Shown one piece after another: positions 15,633-24,800 of a DNA stretch of 38,562 nucleotides. Source of the DNA: Streptomyces silvae. GTDB taxonomy: Bacteria; Actinomycetota; Actinomycetes; Streptomycetales; Streptomycetaceae. The translations under genes and the position numbers were made by a program. A model generated the notes under the pieces. The model made no database searches, had not been told where the DNA came from, and saw only the letters and a list, made by a program, of their open reading frames with translations. Each line of letters starts with the position of its first letter. The stretch's first letter is position 1. The stretch is taken from assembly GCF_016745505.1 (NCBI RefSeq), contig NZ_JAERUC010000202.1:1-38562 (forward strand). The letters are read 5' to 3'.

Positions 15633-16724
15633 ATGAGCACAGAAAGCACTCCCGCGCTCCTGAATGGCGCGGCGGGCGTGGACGCTGTGCAGACCGACGG
15701 CCCGGCTCCGGCCGGGCCGTCGGCCCGCAGTCCACGCGCCCGCAGTACGACCGCGTACCTCCGCTATGCGGCGGGCAAGCTGGCCGGTGCGGCCGTCTCG
15801 CTGTTCGCCGTGCTCGTCACCAGCTTCTTCCTGTTCCGTCTGATCCCCGGCGACCCGGTCAAGCAGATGACCGGCGGCCGGCAGGTGTCGAACGAGCAGA
15901 TCGCCGCGATGCGCAAGGAATTCGGCCTGGACCTGCCGCTCTGGCAGCAGTTCACCGAGTACTGCGGCAAGGCCCTGACCGGGGACTTCGGTACGTCGTA
16001 CCAGTTCCGCGCCCCCGTCATGGACAAGATCTCCGAGGCGCTCCCCGCGACGCTGCTGCTCACCGGCACCGCGTTCGTGATCTACACGGCGATCGGGATC
16101 TGGCTGGGCGCCAGGTCCGCCTGGCGCAACGGCTCGGCGGGCGACCGCTTCCACACGGCCTTCGCGCTGACGCTGTACTCGGTGCCCTCGTTCTGGCTGG
16201 GGCTGCTCCTGATCATCACCCTGTCGGTCGGCATCGGACCCATCCCGGGTCTCTTCCCGACCGGGGGCATGGAGTCCGGCAGTGAGAGCGGTTTCGCGTA
16301 CGTCCTCGATGTGGCGCACCACCTCGTGCTGCCGGTCATCACCCTCGTCGCCGTCGAGTACGCGCGTACCCTGCTGGTGATGCGCTCCTCGCTCCTCGAC
16401 GAGATGGGCAGCGACTATCTGACGACGGCCCGGGCGAAGGGGCTCCGCGACGACCTCGTACGCCGCCGGCACGCCGTCCCGAACGCGATGCTGCCCACGG
16501 TGACGCTCCTCTTCGTCAACCTGGGCAACACGGTGGCCGGCGCCATCCTGGTGGAGACGGTGTTCTCCTGGCCCGGTCTGGGCGGCCTGTTCTACCAGGC
16601 ACTGAGCGTGCCCGATCTGCCACTGGTGCAGGCGCTGTTCTTCATCTTCGCCGCCGCGGTGATCCTCATGAACACGCTCGCCGATGTGATCTATCCGCTC
16701 CTCGATCCCCGGGTGGGCCGATGA
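15633..16724 (+). CDS. ABC transporter permease, DppB/OppB family
   Basis: A 363-residue inner-membrane permease. After a 45-residue hydrophilic N-terminal extension comes a first membrane helix ending in FRLIPGDPVKQMTGG, the family signature. Then follows the usual loop (QFTEYCGKALTGDFGTSY), and further helices include SVPSFWLGLLLIITLSVGIG. The EAA loop that contacts the ATPase is visible as DYLTTARAKGLRDDLVRRRH, followed by AVPNAMLP. The gene starts three bases after the binding-protein stop and overlaps the next permease by four bases (ATGA), so the operon is translationally coupled. The N-terminal extension is longer than usual for DppB and looks disordered. Confidence 0.93.
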   Translation: MSTESTPALLNGAAGVDAVQTDGPAPAGPSARSPRARSTTAYLRYAAGKLAGAAVSLFAVLVTSFFLFRLIPGDPVKQMTGGRQVSNEQIAAMRKEFGLDLPLWQQFTEYCGKALTGDFGTSYQFRAPVMDKISEALPATLLLTGTAFVIYTAIGIWLGARSAWRNGSAGDRFHTAFALTLYSVPSFWLGLLLIITLSVGIGPIPGLFPTGGMESGSESGFAYVLDVAHHLVLPVITLVAVEYARTLLVMRSSLLDEMGSDYLTTARAKGLRDDLVRRRHAVPNAMLPTVTLLFVNLGNTVAGAILVETVFSWPGLGGLFYQALSVPDLPLVQALFFIFAAAVILMNTLADVIYPLLDPRVGR

Positions 16725-17641
16725 CGACGACGACCGACACCGCGCCGGCCCCCGGGCCGCGCGCACTGACCTGGGCCCGCAGGCGTCAGGCCGCGGGCCG
16801 CTTCTGGCGGCAGTACCGCGCCCACCGGGCGGGCGTCGCCGGCCTCGCCGTGCTGGCGCTGATCGCCCTGACGGCGCTGGCGGCCCCGCTGCTGGTCGGC
16901 GCCGACTCGCAGAGCGTCACCACCGCGCCGGGCGGCGCGCTGGAGTCGCCCAGCGCCGAGTTCCCCCTCGGCACGGACCAGTTCGGCCGCAGTCTGCTCG
17001 CCCTCCTGGTGTGGGGGACGCGGGTCTCGCTGACCGTGGGCCTGCTCGCCGCGTTCCTCTCGGTGGCCATCGGGACCCTGGTGGGCATCACCGCCGGACA
17101 CTTCAAGGGCTGGTACGGCAACGTCGTCATGCGGATCACGGACTGGTTCCTGGTGATGCCGACGCTGGTGCTGGCCATCGCGCTGGCCACCGTGCTCTCG
17201 AGGTCGCTCTGGACCACCGTCCTCGCGATCGGTGTGACGACCTGGCCGACGACCGCGCGTCTGGTGCGGGCGCAGACGCTGTCCGTGGAGTCCCGTCCGT
17301 ACATCGAGCGCTCCAAGGCGCTCGGGGGCGGGCACGGTCACATCATGTCCCGCCATGTGCTGCCCAATGTCATGCCGCTGGTGCTCGCGCAGACCACGCT
17401 GGTGATCTCCACCGCCATCCTCACCGAGGCGACCCTCGCCTTCCTCGGGCTCGGCGATCCCACGATCGTCTCCTGGGGCGGGCTGCTCCAGGACGCCCGT
17501 GAGGCCGGAGCGGTCAGCTCCGGCAACTGGTGGTACCTCGCTCCGCCCGGACTCGCCATCGCGGTCGTCGCCCTCGCGTTCACGCTGTGCGGCCGTACCA
17601 TCGAGTCCGTGCTCAACCCCAAGCTGGGGGTGTCCCGTTGA
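16721..17641 (+). CDS. ABC transporter permease, DppC/OppC family
   Basis: A 306-residue permease. It has a first membrane helix at about residues 38-58, then the DppC landmark PLGTDQFGRSLLALLVWGTR, then five more helices. The EAA loop reads SRPYIERSKALGGGHGHIMS, followed by RHVLPNVMP. It pairs with the preceding DppB-type permease to form the membrane channel. It overlaps the upstream gene by ATGA and the downstream ATPase gene by TTGA. Confidence 0.93.
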   Translation: MTTTTDTAPAPGPRALTWARRRQAAGRFWRQYRAHRAGVAGLAVLALIALTALAAPLLVGADSQSVTTAPGGALESPSAEFPLGTDQFGRSLLALLVWGTRVSLTVGLLAAFLSVAIGTLVGITAGHFKGWYGNVVMRITDWFLVMPTLVLAIALATVLSRSLWTTVLAIGVTTWPTTARLVRAQTLSVESRPYIERSKALGGGHGHIMSRHVLPNVMPLVLAQTTLVISTAILTEATLAFLGLGDPTIVSWGGLLQDAREAGAVSSGNWWYLAPPGLAIAVVALAFTLCGRTIESVLNPKLGVSR

Positions 17642-18690
17642 CCGCCGTGAAGACCGAGAGCGTTCCGAAGCCGGAGACCGGGCAGCCGTTGCTCGACGTC
17701 CGGAATCTGCATGTCACCTACGGGTCCGGGGCCTCGGCCGTCCCCGCCGTGCGGGGTGTCGACCTACGGGTCGAGGCGGGCCAGAAGCTCGGCATCGCCG
17801 GGGAGTCCGGCTGCGGGAAGTCGACGCTGGCGCTCGCGCTGCTGCGGCTGCTGCCCGCCTCGGCGACCTTGAGCGGTGAGATCCTGCTGGACGGCGAGGA
17901 CATCCTCACCATGAAGTGGGGGCGGCTGCGCGCAGTGCGCTGGGCGGGGGCGTCGATCGTCTTCCAGGGCGCGATGCACTCGCTGAACGCCGTGCACCGC
18001 ATCGGCGACCAGATCGCAGAACCGATCCTGCTGCACGGCAAGGGGACCCCTGCGGCCGCCCGCAGGCGCGCCGGTGAGCTGCTGGAGCAGGTCGGCCTTC
18101 CGGCCGCACGGGCGGACGCCTATCCGCACGAGCTGTCCGGTGGGCAGCGCCAGCGCGTGATGATCGCGATGGCGCTGGCCTGCGACCCGCGGCTGATCAT
18201 CGCCGACGAGCCGACCACGGCCCTCGACGTGATGATCCAGGCGCAGATCCTGCGGCTGATCGAACAGCTCGTCAGCGACCAGGACCTCGGTCTGATCATG
18301 ATCAGCCACGACCTGGCGGTGCTCTCCGACACCTGCGACCGGCTGTCGGTGATGTACGCGGGGCGGGTCGTCGAGGAGGGGCCCGCCAAGCGGGTCTACG
18401 AGCACGCCCGCCACCCGTACAGCAGCGCCCTGTCGGCCGCCTTCCCGCGCATCGGCGACCTCGCGTCGCGGCACGCGCCCCGGGGCCTGCCGGGTGATCC
18501 CCCGGACCCGTCGGCGCTGCCCTCCGGCTGTACGTTCCATCCGCGCTGCCCGGCGGCGCTGGAGTCCTGCGCCACCGAGGACCAGGAGCTGCGGCCGGCC
18601 GGCCCGTCCCGGCGGGCGGCCTGTGTGCTGGTGGAGCCGGAAGCCACCGCGACGCCCGGCGGTACCGAGGAAGCAAGGAGCACCTCATGA
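17638..18690 (+). CDS. ABC transporter ATP-binding protein, DppD/OppD family
   Basis: A 350-residue ATPase. It shows Walker A (GESGCGKST), the signature LSGGQRQRVMIAMAL, Walker B (LIIADEPTTALD) and the switch histidine in MISHDL. The C-terminal oligopeptide-type extension has its Cys pair in SGCTFHPRCPAALESC. The start is taken as TTG 17638, which overlaps the permease stop and has GGGGG seven bases upstream; a GTG at 17647 is the alternative. It partners the DppF-type ATPase that follows, overlapping it by four bases. Confidence 0.92.
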   Translation: MTAVKTESVPKPETGQPLLDVRNLHVTYGSGASAVPAVRGVDLRVEAGQKLGIAGESGCGKSTLALALLRLLPASATLSGEILLDGEDILTMKWGRLRAVRWAGASIVFQGAMHSLNAVHRIGDQIAEPILLHGKGTPAAARRRAGELLEQVGLPAARADAYPHELSGGQRQRVMIAMALACDPRLIIADEPTTALDVMIQAQILRLIEQLVSDQDLGLIMISHDLAVLSDTCDRLSVMYAGRVVEEGPAKRVYEHARHPYSSALSAAFPRIGDLASRHAPRGLPGDPPDPSALPSGCTFHPRCPAALESCATEDQELRPAGPSRRAACVLVEPEATATPGGTEEARSTS

Positions 18691-19694
18691 CGACCACCAC
18701 CCAGGCTCCGCTGCTGAGCGCCCAGGCGCTGGAGGTCGCGTTCCCCGGCCGGCGCGGGGCGGCGACGGCCCGGGCGGTCGACGGGGTCGACCTCGACATC
18801 CGTCCCGGTGAGATCGTCGCCCTGGTCGGCGAGTCGGGCTGCGGTAAGACCACGCTGGCCCGGTCCCTGCTCGGCCTGGTACCGCCCACGGCCGGCCGTG
18901 TCACCTTCGGCGGCGAGCCCCTCGACTACGCGGGCCGGGCGCTCAAGGCGTACCGCAAGCGGGTCCAGCTGGTGCTCCAGGACCCCAGCGGCTCCCTGAA
19001 CCCCCGTCACACGGTGTACGACGCGGTGGCGGAGGGCCTGCGCATCCACGGGTACGCGGGCGACGAGCGGGAGGCGGTCTCCGGGGCGCTGGCGCGGGCC
19101 GGGCTGCGGCCGCCGGAACGATTCTTCCTGCGGTACCCGCACGAGCTGTCCGGTGGTCAGCGGCAGCGTGTGGTGATCGCGGGCGCCCTGGTCCTGGAGC
19201 CCGAGCTGATCGTCGCGGACGAGCCGGTGGCGTCGCTGGACGCCTCGGTACGCGGCGAGATCCTGGCCCTGCTCCTGCGGCTGCGGGACGAGCTGGGCCT
19301 CTCCGCGCTGGTGGTGACGCACGATCTGGGGCTGGCGTGGAACATCGCGGACCGGGTGGCGGTGATGTATCTCGGCCGGATCGTGGAGACGGGTGACGTC
19401 GAGCAGATCCTCACGGCTCCCCAGCACCCGTACACCCAGGCGCTGCTGTCCGTGCTGCCGGAGGCGGACGGCGAGCCGGTGCTGCTCACGGGCGAGCCGC
19501 CGGACCCCTCGAAGATCCCGTCCGGGTGCCGCTTCCACGCCCGGTGCCAGGTCCTCGCCTCGGGCGAGGCGGAGCGCGCGGGCGTCGCGGACGCGTGCCG
19601 CACGAAGGACCTGCCGGTGCTGGAGGGGGGCGGCCTGACCCAGGTCGCCTGCCACTGGGCGACGGCGGCGAAGGCCGTCCCCCAGGGCTCCTGA
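18687..19694 (+). CDS. ABC transporter ATP-binding protein, DppF/OppF family
   Basis: A 335-residue ATPase, last gene of the importer operon. Walker A is GESGCGKTT, the signature is LSGGQRQRVVIAGAL, Walker B is LIVADEPVASLD, and the switch is VVTHDL. The C-terminal segment again carries the oligopeptide-transporter extension (SGCRFHARCQ). ATG 18687 overlaps the previous stop. It converges with the xdhC-like gene, with only 13 bases between the stops. A short inverted repeat, CCCAGG/CCTGGG (19681-19703), overlaps the stop and may be a weak terminator. Confidence 0.92.
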   Translation: MTTTTQAPLLSAQALEVAFPGRRGAATARAVDGVDLDIRPGEIVALVGESGCGKTTLARSLLGLVPPTAGRVTFGGEPLDYAGRALKAYRKRVQLVLQDPSGSLNPRHTVYDAVAEGLRIHGYAGDEREAVSGALARAGLRPPERFFLRYPHELSGGQRQRVVIAGALVLEPELIVADEPVASLDASVRGEILALLLRLRDELGLSALVVTHDLGLAWNIADRVAVMYLGRIVETGDVEQILTAPQHPYTQALLSVLPEADGEPVLLTGEPPDPSKIPSGCRFHARCQVLASGEAERAGVADACRTKDLPVLEGGGLTQVACHWATAAKAVPQGS

Positions 19695-19707
19695 GGGCCT
19701 GGGCTTC

Positions 19708-20823
19708 CTAGGTCCCGGGCTCCCGGGCGTGGTGGATGGCGCCCGCCAGCTCGCCCAGGGGGCGGCCCGTCCCGCCCCAGCGGTGCTGGACGATCTCCGC
19801 GGCGATGGAGACGGCTGTCTCCTCCGGCGTACGGGCTCCGAGGTCGAGGCCGACGGGTGAGGCGAGGCGGGCCAGGTCCGCCTCGCCCACCCCCACCTCC
19901 CGCAGCCGGGCCGTCCGGTCGGCGTGGGTGCGCCTGCTGCCCATCACACCGATGTACGCGGCGGGCGTGCGCAGGGCGGCGGCCAGCAGCGGCACGTCGA
20001 ACTTCGGGTCGTGGGTGAGCACGCAGATCACGGTGCGGGCGTCCACCGGCGTCGACTCCAGATAGGTGTGCGGCCAGGCGCAGACGACCTCGTCGGCCGT
20101 GGGGAAGCGCTCCCGGGTGGCGAAGACGGGGCGGGCGTCGCAGACCGTCACCCGGTAGCCCAGGAAGGACCCGATCCGGGCGGTGGCCGCGGCGTGGTCG
20201 ATGGCCCCGAAGACGAGCATGCGGGGCGCGGGGGCGAACGCCTGGACGAAGACGGTGACGTCCTGCATGCGGCGCTCGCCGTGCGCGCCGTAGCGGGTGG
20301 TGCCGGTGACCCCCTGGGCGAGCAGACCGCGCGCGTCGTCGGTGACGGCCGCGTCGAGCCCCTCCTCGCCGAGCGATCCGGCGGCCCGGCCGGCCAGCAC
20401 CGTCCGGTGGGCGCCGGCCGGTGCCGCCCCGGACACCACGGTGGCGAGCGCGACGGGTTCCCCTGCGGCGATGGTGCCGAGGAGTTCGCGCAGTGCGGCC
20501 CGGTCGCTCTCCTCGGCGTACGGCCGCACGAGGACCTCGATCGTGCCGCCGCAGGTCAGCCCGACACCGAAGGCCTCGTCGTCGCTGATCCCGTAGGTCC
20601 GCAGCAGGGTCCGGCCGGTGCTGAGCGCCTCCCCGGCGGCCTCGTACACATCGCTCTCCACGCACCCTCCGGAGACGCTGCCCGCGACCGCTCCCGTGGC
20701 GCTCACCGCCATCACGGCGCCGGGGGCCCGCGGCGCGCTGCCCCGCACCGCGACGACGGTGGCCAGGGCGAAGGGCGTACCGGCGGTGTGCCAGTCGCGC
20801 AGGTCCGACAGCAGTTCACGCAT
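19708..20823 (-). CDS. XdhC/CoxI family molybdenum-cofactor maturation protein
   Basis: A 371-residue protein. The N-terminal XdhC/CoxI domain has the conserved cysteine motifs SGGCVE (51-56) and GLTCGG (88-93). The C-terminal Rossmann-type domain begins near MLVFGAIDHAAA and contains TVCDARPVFA, then VLTHDPKFDVPLL and YIGVMGSRRTHADR, as in the family. Such proteins bind or sulfurate the molybdenum cofactor and hand it to xanthine dehydrogenase or CO dehydrogenase-like enzymes. ATG 20823 follows GGGAGGA, so the longer open frame is not used. No molybdoenzyme is in the window, so its partner must be elsewhere. It faces the importer operon tail to tail and lies 76 bases beyond ribF. Confidence 0.9.
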   Translation of the reverse strand: MRELLSDLRDWHTAGTPFALATVVAVRGSAPRAPGAVMAVSATGAVAGSVSGGCVESDVYEAAGEALSTGRTLLRTYGISDDEAFGVGLTCGGTIEVLVRPYAEESDRAALRELLGTIAAGEPVALATVVSGAAPAGAHRTVLAGRAAGSLGEEGLDAAVTDDARGLLAQGVTGTTRYGAHGERRMQDVTVFVQAFAPAPRMLVFGAIDHAAATARIGSFLGYRVTVCDARPVFATRERFPTADEVVCAWPHTYLESTPVDARTVICVLTHDPKFDVPLLAAALRTPAAYIGVMGSRRTHADRTARLREVGVGEADLARLASPVGLDLGARTPEETAVSIAAEIVQHRWGGTGRPLGELAGAIHHAREPGT

Positions 20824-20899
20824 GCGAGGCGTCCTCCCGGCTCGACGGCTCCTGCCCCCGACCATGCCCCGGCCCCGGCGCACGCACCACAGGAAGGCG

Positions 20900-21853
20900 T
20901 CAGGCCCGTTCGTACGCCGCGATCAGCTCGCTGGACCGCTTCACATCGGCGGCCATCGCCACGAGCAGGTCGTCGATCGACTCGAACTTCAGCATGCCGC
21001 GCACATAGGCGAGGAAGTCGACCGCGACGTGCAGCCCGTACAGGACGAGCCCGACGCGGTCGATCGCGTACGCCTCGACGGTCCGCTCGGTGCCGTCGAA
21101 CTGCGGGTTCGTGCCCACGGAGATCGCGGCGGGCATCGCCTCGCCGTTCACGGTGAGCCAGCCGGCGTAGACGCCGTCGGCGGGGATCGCGGTGTGCGGC
21201 AGGGTCTCCACGTTCGCCGTGGGGAAGCCGAGCTCACGGCCGCGCTGGGCGCCGCGCACCACGACACCCTCGACGCGGTGCGGGCGGCCGAGGATCTCCG
21301 CGGCCCCTTCGACGTCGCCCTCGGCGATCAGACGGCGGGTGAGCGTGGAGGAGAACGGCTCGCCGCCGCCCGCGTCCCCGCTGACGTAGAGGTCGATGAC
21401 CTCGACCTGGAAGTCGTACGTCGGGCCGAGCTCGGCGAGGAAGGTGACGTTGCCCGCCGCCCGGTGCCCGAAGCGGAAGTTGGGGCCCTCGATGACCAGC
21501 TTCGCGTGCAGCTTGTCGACGAGCACCTTCGCGACGAAGTCCGCGGGCGAGAGCTGCGAGAACTCGGCGGTGAACGGCAGGATCAGCACCGCGTCGACGC
21601 CCAGTCCGGCCATCAGCTCGGCACGCCTGTGGTGGGGTGCGAGCAGCGGCGGGTGCGTCCCGGGGCGGACGACCTCGCTGGGGTGCGGGTCGAAGGTGAC
21701 GACGACCGAGGGCACGCCGAGCTCACGTGCCCGCTCCACGGCGCGGCCGATGATCAGCTGGTGTCCGCGGTGCACCCCGTCGTAGGAGCCGATGGTGACG
21801 ACACTGCGTCCCCAGCCCTCAGGGATGTCCTCCAAGCCACGCCAGCAGTGCAC
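20900..21853 (-). CDS. ribF: bifunctional riboflavin kinase / FAD synthetase RibF
   Basis: A 317-residue enzyme that makes FMN from riboflavin and FAD from FMN. The N-terminal nucleotidyltransferase half has the HxGH-type motif in GSYDGVHRGHQ (22-32), then VVTFDPHPSEV and EGPNFRFGH. The C-terminal flavokinase half has GRELGFPTANV and ends in YVRGMLKFESIDDLLVAM. The start is GTG 21853 because GAGGAG lies eight bases upstream; the longer open frame upstream has no good site. It lies 43 bases after the 1187-residue NTPase gene and is probably co-transcribed with it. In many bacteria ribF directly follows truB; here the large gene separates them. Confidence 0.95.
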   Translation of the reverse strand: MHCWRGLEDIPEGWGRSVVTIGSYDGVHRGHQLIIGRAVERARELGVPSVVVTFDPHPSEVVRPGTHPPLLAPHHRRAELMAGLGVDAVLILPFTAEFSQLSPADFVAKVLVDKLHAKLVIEGPNFRFGHRAAGNVTFLAELGPTYDFQVEVIDLYVSGDAGGGEPFSSTLTRRLIAEGDVEGAAEILGRPHRVEGVVVRGAQRGRELGFPTANVETLPHTAIPADGVYAGWLTVNGEAMPAAISVGTNPQFDGTERTVEAYAIDRVGLVLYGLHVAVDFLAYVRGMLKFESIDDLLVAMAADVKRSSELIAAYERA

Positions 21854-21896
21854 TGTGACCGCTCCTCGCCCGAACCTGTGTACGTGTGTATGTCCA

Positions 21897-24800
21897 TTAC
21901 GCAGGTCTAAGACTGCCATGCCCACGTCCCGCGGCCTGCATCGGCATAGGGATCGCGGGCCTCGAACCGTCCGGTTCCTCCATGGTCCGCCGCGCTCCGG
22001 GGCCGACGACGGCGGCCCACTCCTGCGGGGCGTCCGCCAGCCACCGGCTGACCAGGGCGGCGAATCCGGGCACGTCCCGGGCGAGCTCGGCCAGGCCCCG
22101 GTCGAAGCGGGCCGCGCCCTCGGGGGTCCGGGCGAGGAGCGTCCCGGTGCGGTGCACCAGAGCGCGCGTACGGGCCTCGGGGCGGCGGCCGGAATCCGCC
22201 GCGGCCGCCCGCAGCAGGGCTTCGAGGACCTCCGGGTCCCTCCCCGTCTCCTGCTCGAACTCCAGCAGCACCTCCAGCAGCTCCCCCCGCAGCGGCCTCG
22301 AAGCGGCGCTGCCCGGGCCGGCGAGCACCCGGGCGAGCGCGGCGCGCACCGGCGGCGGCACGGGCCGGCCCCGCAGCAGCCCGGTCATCAGGGGCAGCAG
22401 GAGCGCCCGGGCGGCGGGGCTGTGCTCCAGCCGGAGGTCCACATAGGCGGCGGCCTCCGCCCCGGCGTCCTCACCGGGCCTGCTGCGGCTCTCGACGTAA
22501 TGGCGTACGAGCCCCGGGGCGTGCAGCGCCAGGGCCGGGGTGTCCAGGGAGGCCAGCTCCCGCAGGACGGTGCCGGCCGCCTCGCCGGGCAGCGCGAGCC
22601 GGGCACGCAGCGCGGCGAGCACCGGCTCGGGGTGCTCGGGGAACACCTCGGTGAGCAGGGCCAGCGGCAGCCGGGGGTCCCCGGCGGCGAAGACCCGCAG
22701 GGCCTGCGGCAGATAGCGGCCCCCGGTGCCCGGATCCCGTACGAGGACGGTGAGCGCCTGGGCGTGCAGGGCGGTGTCGTCGGGCCGGGCCAGCAGGGTG
22801 AGCGCGGCGCCCCGCAGCACGGCACGGTCCGCGGCGGGGAGGGTGCGGCGGGCGGCGGTGAGCGAGGCGTGGACGGCCGCGGCGGCACGCCGCGCGGGCC
22901 GCTCGTCGTCCCGCGCCCACCGGTCGACGGCCCGGCAGAGCGCGGCCGGCTCGTCCTCGGCGAGGGTGGTGAGCAGTTCGGCGGCGCGCGGGTGGACGGT
23001 GTCGACGAGCGCCTCGGTCAGGTCGTCGACGGCCAGGTCCCGGCGGGCGTACAGCAGCGCCTGTGCGGCGGCGGCCACGGTGAGCCGGATCGGGAGGCCC
23101 TCGGCGGCGGGCAGCGGGCTCTCGTCGGTGAACCAGCGGCACAGGAGCGCCTGGACGGTCCTGGGGTGGGCGGCCAGCCGGCGGGAGACGGCGTCCAGAT
23201 AGCGTTCGGCGCCGTCCGCGCGGGGGGCGCCGTCGGCGGGCAGCAGGCGGCGCAGGAGATCGATCCGGTCGTCCTCGGGCAGCCGGATCCGGCGCCAGAA
23301 CCACGGGCCGAACTCGGCGTAGGGTCCCAGCGCCGCCGGGCCGCCGCCCGACCGGGAACGCCGGGTGATCCGTCCGGCGAGCACCCGCAGCACCCCGAGG
23401 CAGGGCCGGGCGTCGGCCACCCGGAGCAGGCTCTCCCTGAGCAGGTGCGCCGCCCACCAGGCCGCGTCGGTGAACCGCTCCTCCGTGCCGGGTCCGGCCG
23501 ACAGACGGTCCATCGCCTCGATCAGGTCCGCCATCCGGTGGGCCAGCGCGGCGTGTCCCTGGCGCCGCTCCAGCAGGAGCATCGCCTGGAGGACGGGGCC
23601 GATGCGATGGCGCGGCACCGGAAGGTTGCGGGGCTCCACCGGGTCCTGCGGGGCCGGCGCCGGTTCGTCCGGGGCCCCGTCCGCGTGCCAGCGGTGGACC
23701 AGGGAGTGCAGGGCCGCGTCCAGGTCGAGGTGTGCGCCCTGCACCCAGTCGCCCAGTTCCTCGTGGCCGAAGCGGTATCCCGCGCCCGCCGGGACCAGCA
23801 GGCCTTCGGTGAGCACGGCCGAGGCCCAGCCCGTACGCCAGGGGAAGAGCTCCTCGAAGGCGGCCCGGTCCAGCTCGCCCTGGCCCGGCCCGAGGCAGCG
23901 CCTGGCCGCCTCGTGGACCTGGCCGGCCACCTTCGCCGCCAGCCGGCGGACCGCCGCGCCGCGGAGCCGGGGTTCGGCCTGGGCCCCGATCCGTACGGCG
24001 ATCCGGAGGCAGGTGAGGTCCAGATGGGCGGCGAAGACCTCCTCCGTGCCGGGCCTGCCGGGTACGTCCGGGGGCAGCGCGGCCCGCACCTCGGCGAGCA
24101 GGCTCAGGGTGAGGGGGTGCCGGTCGTGGCCCGGCGCGATGGCACCGGGCGGGATGTCGTACCTCTCCGCCGCCCGCTCGGCCTGTTCCGCGGTGAGGTC
24201 GCCGAGCCGCACGGCGGGCGGCAGGCCGCCGGCGGGCCGCTCCGGGCGGTGCAGGGTGCCCGGGGGGTACAGCGCGCCGGCGGTCTCCCAGTGCTCGGGG
24301 CGGCAGGCGACGACCATCCGCACCTCGTGGGCCCGCAGCCACTCCGCCGTCGCCCGGGTCCATCCGGCGAGCCGGTGGGCCAGCAGGGGCGGCATCTCCT
24401 CCGGGCCGTCCACGACGACGAGGAGCGGGTTCCCGGAGGCCGCGGCGAGGCCCGCCACCCGCTCGGGGGTGGCGGTCTCCATGTCGCCCCGGCCCCCGGC
24501 GGCGGTGATGATCCGCCCGGAGCGGCACAGCGCCCTGGTCATCGCCTCGGTGACCGAGGTGTCGTCGGCCAGCAGGTCGGCGCCGCGCAGCCAGAGCGTC
24601 AGGGCGGGCACGGGCCCGCGGGCCCGGCGGGCGGCCAGGGCGACGAGCTCGGTGGTGCGGCCGGTGCCGGGGGCGCCGACCAGGCCGAGCACCGGGCCCG
24701 TACCGGTCTCGAATGCGGTGAACTCCGCGCTGATGCCGGGGCGTTCGACGGCCTCCGTGGCGCAGGGCCGTCCGTCGGCGTGGCCGAGCGAGGTGGCGGT

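Noticed and set aside
13548..16766. A 1072-codon open frame on the minus strand
   Set aside because: It lies antisense to the importer binding-protein and permease genes, which have unmistakable family motifs. The antisense product has none.
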